DNA from: Polyporus tsugae
Taxonomy: Eukaryota; Basidiomycota; Agaricomycetes; Polyporales; Polyporaceae
DNA: 64,000 nt
Reading direction: 5' to 3'
Assembly: GCA_024305745.1 (NCBI GenBank)
Contig: JAHRBS010000005.1
Location: forward strand, 1,178,001 to 1,242,000
In this document: piece by piece, positions 57,468 to 64,000 of the stretch
Layout: every line of letters starts with the position of its first letter
How positions within the stretch are numbered: the stretch's first letter is position 1
Notes under the pieces: generated by a model
What the model saw: the letters and a program-made list of their open reading frames with translations, nothing else
Told to the model about the DNA's origin: nothing
Database searches by the model: none
Position numbers and translations under genes: made by a program

Positions 57468-58822
57468 ATGGAACAACAACTCCCGAGCTCTACCGCTGCT
57501 GCTGCCAATGTGCAGCCCCCCCCGGGTAAGTCAACATTCCGCTCCGGAGACTTGCTGTCGTCGACGAATCATGCTGAGATATCGATATCAACGCAGGTGC
57601 TGGGCACGATGCCGCCGGCCTCAATAATCCTCCCGACCGCAAGTTCTGGGAGAACGATGTTTCCGTCCTCAACGCACACGATCGAATGATCCGTTCACTT
57701 CTCTCCGCGGCACCTGCTCGCGTATTCCTTCCCCCGATCATTAGCCTCCCCACCGAGCACGAAGACAACCTGGTTCTTTTTCGCGACATCTGCGTGCAGC
57801 TGTTCGGGTTCCCAAAGCACGAGCGCAAGGACATAGTCCTCCTTGGGCCCAATTTCACCGTTCCATCTCTTCATGTTGCCCTCGCCGTTTTCCGGTACCC
57901 GAACAACATAAGGGCTCTTGCCCTCAATTTCTCGATAATAACCGAAAAGTCCGTTACTGTCTTATCAGTCCTAGCCATACCTACTCTAAACGAATTGCTT
58001 TCCCACCGTACAGGATGTGTAGCCAGTTTCTGAGGTGGAAGCACACCTGGCCCGCCGAGTCCGATCGTGTGCGCTCCGACGACCCGGAGTTAGTGGCAGT
58101 TCACCTAACGGAGCAAGCTGGTGAGCCACTACAGGCCTCCTCTTGTGACATGGGCTGACATCCCGATCGCAGTGGCTCAACTGACTCAGTGTTCCAACAT
58201 CTACGACATGGAGTGCAGATGGCTCTTCGCCATGCTCCGCTCGATTGGCCATATCCCAGAAATCTGGGGCATTGGCAGTTCGGACTGGACGTCGCCGTCT
58301 AACTCGCAACAGGCCCAAGGCTACCCGGTACCACGGACCCCTATTCCCCCGCCTCCTGGCCACTTCTCGATGCACTCCCAGCCCTCCGGTGAGGGGTCAT
58401 CCTTCACCCCCTCAACGGCCTCCGTTTCCCAAGGCTCTGGTGACCAGTTCAGACAGTACCGCGGAGGCAGCAGTTCTCGCCACAGTATTGGCTCGACCTC
58501 CATCTCCTCGCTTGGTTCCAGGGCTCACAACCAAATCTATCCCAAGCCAGTTAGGGCTCTCGAGCTCAACGCCATCCTCTCGGCGGAACTCGAGCGGACC
58601 ATGCTGGTGATCGTTGAGGGCGAGCTCGCCAGGTCTATCTCCGACAACTTCTACCGTGGTATTCTCGTCCAGTATTCGCACTTCTACACACAGTCTCAAC
58701 TGTGTCAAAGGTATAACAACATCATCGCGGGTTATCCAAAGGCTATGGCCCAGCTGGTGGCTCAGAACTGCGATCACATGCTGAGAGGTTTCAAGATCCT
58801 GCACGGGGAGGAGCAGCTCTAG
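57468..58822 (+). CDS. Module-gene family orphan, third member
   Basis: The ATG at 57468 (MEQQLPSSTAAAANVQPPPG) ends its first exon in PG before an intron that aligns with the arm copies (a GTCGACGAATCAYGCTGAGA block is shared). Exon 2 has RVFLPPIISLPTEHEDNLVL. Exon 3 (MCSQFLRWKHTWPAESDRV) and exon 4 (CRWLFAMLRSIGHIPEIWGI) match the arm gene's RFQEWYQSW and EEWQEVFIFVFG...PEVWGL segments in order and intron position. A Ser/Pro-rich stretch and a helical C-terminus follow, ending GFKILHGEEQL. It has only one 5' module. The frame from exon 4 to the stop is intact; the exon 2-3 junction near 58,010 is approximate. The function is unknown. Confidence 0.6.
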
Positions 58823-59303
58823 GTGGGTTCACGATTTCGAATTACGCTGTTTCGTCGTGATGGATGCTTGTTGACTCTGTTGTAGTGGCTTCAGATGGAC
58901 GTCGCTCATCGTCTCTGCTGTCTTCGTGTCGCTTGTCGTTGCTCATGCAGCTTGTAGTCTAGACTTGTCTTCTCAGTTGTAGACGTGCCTGTCCCCGTGG
59001 TGATTTTGTGGCTAATACTCTTGTATCGGATCATCGTCTCGTATGTCAAATACCATCAGTGTTTTGTTCGAACTTGAACGCTGACGGCGCTTCCCGAGTT
59101 CCCTTTCCACACCTTTGCGACGGGGTTGTTCGCACTCAGAAAGAGGCTGCCATCGACGTCTATCTCGACAGCGAGAGTGATTGGGAATGTTTCCCCATCC
59201 GGGCCAACATTCTGATCGACGTCAACATGCATACTGTGCTCATCCGCATCCCTTAGACTGGCCGGTGTCAAGGGCATGCCCCACCTCGGGGTGGAGCCTT
59301 ACG

Positions 59304-59668
59304 TACTCCGAGGATGGTGAAGCGCAACAAGCAAGGCAAGCAAGCGCGCAAGGGAACCTCAGACTCCCGGGGACGCAAGTGTCGCCTCGAAGACGAGGAG
59401 CAGACAATGGTGTACCTTGCCGAGGGGGGGCACTTGTTCCCGTTCTTCGTCCGTGGAGTCATGGCACCCTGAGGAGGCGGTGTCGCATGACGGATCCGCC
59501 GGCGTGTCGTCTTCGAAGACACATGCGTGTGAGGAGACCTCTGATGGAGGTGAACATGCAGTCCTTGGGGAGCAGAATGCGAAACGTCTCAACTGGGAGG
59601 TCGCCGAAACAGTGGTGGACGGGCACTCGACGATCAACCTGTTGCATACTATCGCAACTGTTACCTAA
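59304..59668 (+). other. Possible exons of an unrecognised gene
   Basis: A basic start (MVKRNKQGKQARKGTSDSRG) runs to HLFPFFVRGVMAP, and an overlapping frame gives EEAVSHDGSAGVSSSKTHAC and HSTINLLHTIATVT to a stop at 59668. These could be two exons or chance frames. Confidence 0.25.
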
Positions 59669-59781
59669 AGTCCTGGTTGAATGTCATGTCGAAGCTTGTG
59701 ATTTGAGGGAACGAAGCAGGCAATATCGGTCGAGGGGATTAAAAATGTATGCCTGTCATCCAGACTGTCAAGGGTTGGGAG

Positions 59782-60267
59782 TAAGACACCTTACACAACG
59801 GGCACCGCCCGGAATCCTACTGAGGAGAAATCATGTTATTTTCCGGGACATTCCTACCTTTATCAGAGAATTGACGCAGATTTACATTTAGGCGATAGGA
59901 TATCTTTACCGCATTGTTACTCCCAGTTTCCGGAGTGGTAAAAGGAAGCCTTTGACAGGACAAAGGAAAATGCCTGCAAAAGGTAGACTTTCTCGGATGA
60001 ACTGAGGGAAATGTGCGAGAAGGATTGCCTTTCCCCAACAGAATAAAGGGAAAGTGGCGTCGAAGATCGCCTTTTCCAAGTATTTACCGAGGTGACGTGA
60101 AAGCTGAACTTTCCCCGTTCGCAATGGGCCCAGTGAAGGCAATACAAAGACTGTATATCCCACCACGCAGAATTCATGGATAAGGTAGGACTGTCCCGGA
60201 ACGGAAAATAACATGATTTTTCCTCAGCAGGATTGCCGGCAGTGCCTGTCGTGTTAGGAGGTGTAAC
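59782..60267. mobile_element. MITE with terminal inverted repeats of about 90 bp
   Basis: The left end (about 59,782-59,875) and right end (about 60,170-60,267) are inverted copies. Matching stretches include CCTACTGAGGAGAAATCATG against CCTGCTGAGGAAAAATCATG, ATGTTATTTTCCG, and GGCACYGCC. The match fades outwards at ACACC...TTACAC on the left and GGTGTAAC on the right. No long frame lies inside. A target-site duplication could not be fixed because the outer ends are diverged. Confidence 0.85.
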
Positions 60268-60299
60268 GATTCAAGAACCGGCTAGGTGGGTCATTACAG

Positions 60300-63200
60300 T
60301 TACAATGATTCCAGCGCCAAAGAGAGACCACTGGTACTCGACCATGACCACGCGCATCGTGCTAGCGTCTCTAGACCTGAATCCCCAAGGCAGATTACGA
60401 GATCATAGATCAGTTGATATTTGACCCAAGCACGCATCATGGTCGCTTCAAGTTCCCCCGGATGGCCGTTGTGTCGGACTTTTGAGAGGAAACCATTGAA
60501 TCGTTCGTACGGGTATGTCCACCACCCGTAGACGGGACCTAGGCGCAAAATCCAAATAACGATATGTGAAAGAATGTGGAAGTAAGGAGTGAAGTGGCAG
60601 AGCATCCGCGCCCAGGCTTGACACACCCATGAATGGCAGTCCGCAGCTCGGTGCGCTTCCTGGACGCTGATGGAGCGAGAGCCAAAGATGCGTAGAGAAG
60701 CTAGCCATACAAGAACGGTGGAGTATTGCTCTTGATAGTTCCGGTTCATGCGGGTATGATCGATGTGTTTGAGTTGCTCCGCAGCGGTGTCGCCAGTGTT
60801 TATAGCTTCGGCATATCGTCGCTCATTCACAAGACCTTCGACCCGCTCGAGGTTGCGACCTGCTTTTTCGCGTGCCTGTGGACGAGGTGCGTCACGATCC
60901 GGGATCTCACCGTCGATCTGCCAACTCGCATAGAGGGCCACGGGGAGGACGGCACACATGTTCCGAAATTGGTCAGCTTTGCCAGAACCGCTGAGTATCT
61001 GTAATGATGCGGATGGTCGTCAGCCGCGTGCCTGTTCGGTCAAAAATGACTGACCCCTCGTGGCACCCCGCCCAGCACTCCCAGGCCACCAGACTGTGTC
61101 GAAGAATCCTTTGAGCTTCTCCAGCGGCTTGTCTTTGCTGCTCCGCTTCGTGAACATTCCACCGCCCACGAGAATGTCCTAGAGGACGTGCTTCGCCTCC
61201 CCTAGAACAATTGGATATCAGATACAATAATTAAACATAGTCGATGCGCACCAAGGTAAGCCGCATGCATGAAGTCAGGTGGTCCATCGCGCGCTGGAAA
61301 CCAGTCAGGGAGCAGATTTAGGATGGACCACCGGACACCACTGTGACGGCGCTCTGCAATTTCGGTCCGCGTGGCTTCATCCGCATTGCGGGCACGGAAC
61401 GCATACTTCAGGTATCGACCATCCTCCCTATACTCAAACGCTACACGTATGGTCAATCTAGCATGTTACGAAGCGATCGGAAGCAAGCGAGGACTTACTT
61501 GCTGCATCGTAACACTCATGGCTGGTTAGTGAGTGCAGCAGTTTCTTACAAACCGAGCACATAAACACTTTTGATGTGTGCCCGCGAAGTCCCGTCGTCT
61601 TCCGGCTGCCTGGAAGGTCTGCCGCGAGAATATTCAGGTACATGTTTACCTGTGAAGGATCATCGGGGTCGGCGCCAGCGAGTTGCATAGGAACTCCTGG
61701 ATAAATAAAGCGATAATAATATGAGCGACTGTTGCACACTAGTCGTGCCAGTATGCGTACCTTGGTACATGTGGCGTGCATCGGCCACGAACGGCTCAAG
61801 CACAGCGTTACGCTGCTCCAATGATGGCTCCTCGGGACCGGGAATGATGGCCAGCAAGATCGTCTCCTCGAGAAGAAATTGTTTGGCGCGAGGATTGTTG
61901 CATATTGTCGCGTCGGTGGCCCCGACGGAGTACTTCCCTTGTTTGAAACCTCGGAACCTAGCAGTGGAAGTAAGTAATGATAAACAAGAACATAGAATGA
62001 TTAGCACGGCCGCACCAATCTATGTTGAAGATCACCACAAGCCCCATTCGCAGTGCTACGAAACGCTGGTGCATCTCACCAATATCCACGTCCTCGACTT
62101 CCCATCGCCCACCTCGACGACGGGCTAAGCCTGCCTGGATGGCATTCCAGCCCCAGCCGTCCCACATGTCGTAAAGCCGGAAGTCCAGGTCGTGGAAGCC
62201 AGGCCAATATTCCTGCGCTACGGGCTCCTTCTCTCTCTGGGCGTCGTCCTCGCTCTCACGCCATGCGTCCAACTCGGAGGGCTTGCCCGGTCGCAGGAGG
62301 ATCCATTGAATTTGCTGCCTCAGGGATACTGTCGGTAGGGGCTTGAGGGGACGTCGTCTCCGCTGGCCGTCAGACAATGTTTTCACATCATACAGCCTCC
62401 CGGTACATCCCAGCTGTAAGCATCGCGAGTGTTCGAGTTCAGAGAGCACAGAGGGGTGATGTCGACTCCAGCAGTTGTCACAGACAAAGTAATAGATAAT
62501 GTGCTGGTCTGGGTTGACACCGAGGCGGCGTTCAACCGTACGGAGTGTGACAAAGGCCAGGTAAGTCATAGCCAAACCGGTGGCACAGAGAGGCAAGGTT
62601 TCCCCGTTTGCTGGTGAGCGTGTGACGTACAAGCTCGTTTGTGGCTCCGTGGAAAGCCGAGGCAATGAAAGCCTGGATGTAGGCTCGACGGATGAGAGAG
62701 TCCTCAGAGAAAGCGGGGGGAAGTTGTCCATTGGCGTAGGAGCTGGGATCGAATGCAACCTTGTCTGGAAACAGGTCGTTGTTCTATGTCTTCTTCGTTC
62801 TCATCCAGGTGCGAGCTCAGCGAGCGGCGGCCAGGACTTTCCTGCCCAAAGTCTTGTCGAGAATCTTCCAAGTGCGAGCTGATGCTGAACGTTTCGTCGC
62901 CAAGATCATCACCGAACACAGGTGCGTCATCAAGCAAGGAGTAGGCCGAGGGGACAGAGCGAGAGCCAAGTGATGGAGATCTTGTCTGCAGAGAGGGCCG
63001 GCCTCGGTCAGAAAAATGCCGGCCGACATGGGACTCCAGCTCGAAGAGTGTGTCGCCAAGTACATCACAGTCTTCTGGGGGCTGTTCCTCGGCCTCAGAG
63101 ACAGAGTTGCAGTGGTTGTCCAAACCCAGAGCTCCGTCGACAGCCATGCGTTCGGGAGTACCACTACCACTCTCCGCCACAGAGATCCTGTCGCCGGTGT

Positions 63201-63588
63201 CTTGCTGCGCATCGCCCAGCGCACTGTCAAAGACCTCGGGAACAGGAGCGACAGACGCATGGAGAGAATTCCCGGGGGGCAGAGCGGTAGAGTCGCGCAT
63301 AGAGTGATCCTGCGTACCAGTGATGGCCGCGGTGGGAGGAGGCGCACGAGGATAGACGAACCGTACCCCTATGTCATGCAATAACGCCATGATCTTCGCG
63401 TGCTCCTCTTCCGATGGTAGACGACCTTCTTGGAGGTCCTTTGCGGCCTGGGCTTCGATATGGCGCTGGATGGTCTTGCGCTGCTGCATACCGGCGAGGT
63501 TGATGCTGGCACCACCGCGAGCTTGTCGGCAAGGGCGACACGGGCAGGGATGGCGCTGCTTGGAGTGTGGTGCACGCTTGGTTGACAT
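60300..63588 (-). mobile_element. CACTA-like Tnp2-type transposase gene, 3' end truncated
   Basis: The ATG at 63588 begins MSTKRAPHSKQRHPCPCRPC. Successive exons show features of Agaricomycete Tnp2 proteins: SYANGQLPPAFSEDSLIRRA and YIQAFIASAFHGATNEL; a Cys-rich helper region (YYFVCDNCWSRH, CLQLGCTGRLYD); FKQGKYSVGATDATICNNPR; ILLAIIPGPEEPSLEQRN; GLRGHTSKVFMCSVCKKLL; GPPDFMHAAYLG; and LGPVYGWWTYPYERFNGFLS followed by GHPGELEATMMRAW. The family moves CACTA/EnSpm DNA transposons. The frame fades after WVKYQLIYDL at about 60,425, close to the MITE, and the usual C-terminal region was not found. The far end of the element is outside or unrecognised. Confidence 0.8.
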
Positions 63589-64000
63589 TGTGGACGATGT
63601 TTATGCGGGAAAAGTAGTGTATTGAAGGTGATGGGAGACGGTACTGTATGTACAAGGGCAGCGTGGGCGAAGGTGATGATGATCCAAGGCCAGCAAAGCG
63701 CGTCGAGCTGGATGCCCGAGATCCGCTCGCTGCACACATCGCGCCTGTCACGTGGTCGTAATCTACGTCCAATCCGAGAAAAAATGGGTTGGGGTTCGAT
63801 CGTCGATTATCCGGAGACTACTTCGGCCCAACTCTATATATTCTCTGAATTGTCAAGAGAAAAATCCACCCTGATCCCCAGTATACGCCGCTTGGCGGTT
63901 CATGCGTCATCTTTTCGGCATTACGTTGGCCAGCCCGACCATGCAAAACTGGGCAATAGTTTAGTACTTTTGCTGATCAGTGCCAGACGTAAGTACCAGT
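63589..64000. other. Upstream flank of the Tnp2 gene
   Basis: No gene is seen. A TATATATTCTCT...AGAGAA hairpin lies near 63,834-63,861 and a GCCGCTTGGCGGT inverted motif near 63,889. I could not identify a terminal inverted repeat matching the 3' side. Confidence 0.4.

Noticed and set aside
1..64000. CRISPR arrays, riboswitches, bacterial promoters or ribosome-binding sites
   Set aside because: Spliced eukaryotic genes throughout; no regularly spaced direct repeats with unique spacers were seen.

Overview
The window looks like nuclear DNA of a mushroom-forming basidiomycete (Agaricomycetes). Genes are broken up by many 45-65-nt introns with GTRNGT donors and YAG acceptors. The recognisable families are typical of that group: an atypical alpha-kinase, F-box, sirtuin, JmjC and PHD proteins, a Mug113/T5orf172-type protein, a CACTA-like Tnp2 transposase and a DDE integrase-like transposase. 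No rRNA, convincing tRNA, CRISPR array or bacterial operon was seen.

The main structure is a large inverted duplication. The left arm (1 to about 12,310) is cut by the window edge. The right arm runs from about 41,050 to at least 53,171 in opposite orientation, and the two are separated by a spacer of about 28.7 kb. From the outside inwards each arm carries a 271-codon orphan gene, a second orphan reading frame, a reading frame with 9-residue tandem repeats, a Trp-rich orphan, an alpha-kinase gene, a weak candidate gene, and an orphan gene whose 5' part is built from repeated exon-intron modules. The left alpha-kinase and left module gene read cleanly through splicing, while the right copies carry several one-base insertions. 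Most substitutions I compared between the arms are CpG transitions.

The spacer (12.3-41 kb) is a mosaic. It holds at least four copies of a dispersed repeat, a tyrosine-recombinase fragment, a PHD gene, an apparently complete JmjC gene, a truncated ArfGAP gene, an F-box/LRR gene with a frameshift, a Mug113/T5orf172 gene with a frameshift, a decayed Hst3/Hst4-like sirtuin, a small spliced Cys-rich protein and an orphan gene next to a foldback element.

Right of the repeat (53.4-64 kb) lie a DDE integrase-like transposase, a tandem array of exon-like units, a third member of the module-gene family with the same intron and upstream block, a MITE with terminal inverted repeats of about 90 bp, and a Tnp2 transposase whose 3' end stops next to that MITE. 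No single pathway links these genes. The window is best read as a repeat-rich accessory region in which duplicated genes are diverging and decaying. The most unusual signal is the orphan family that grows by copying an exon together with its intron.
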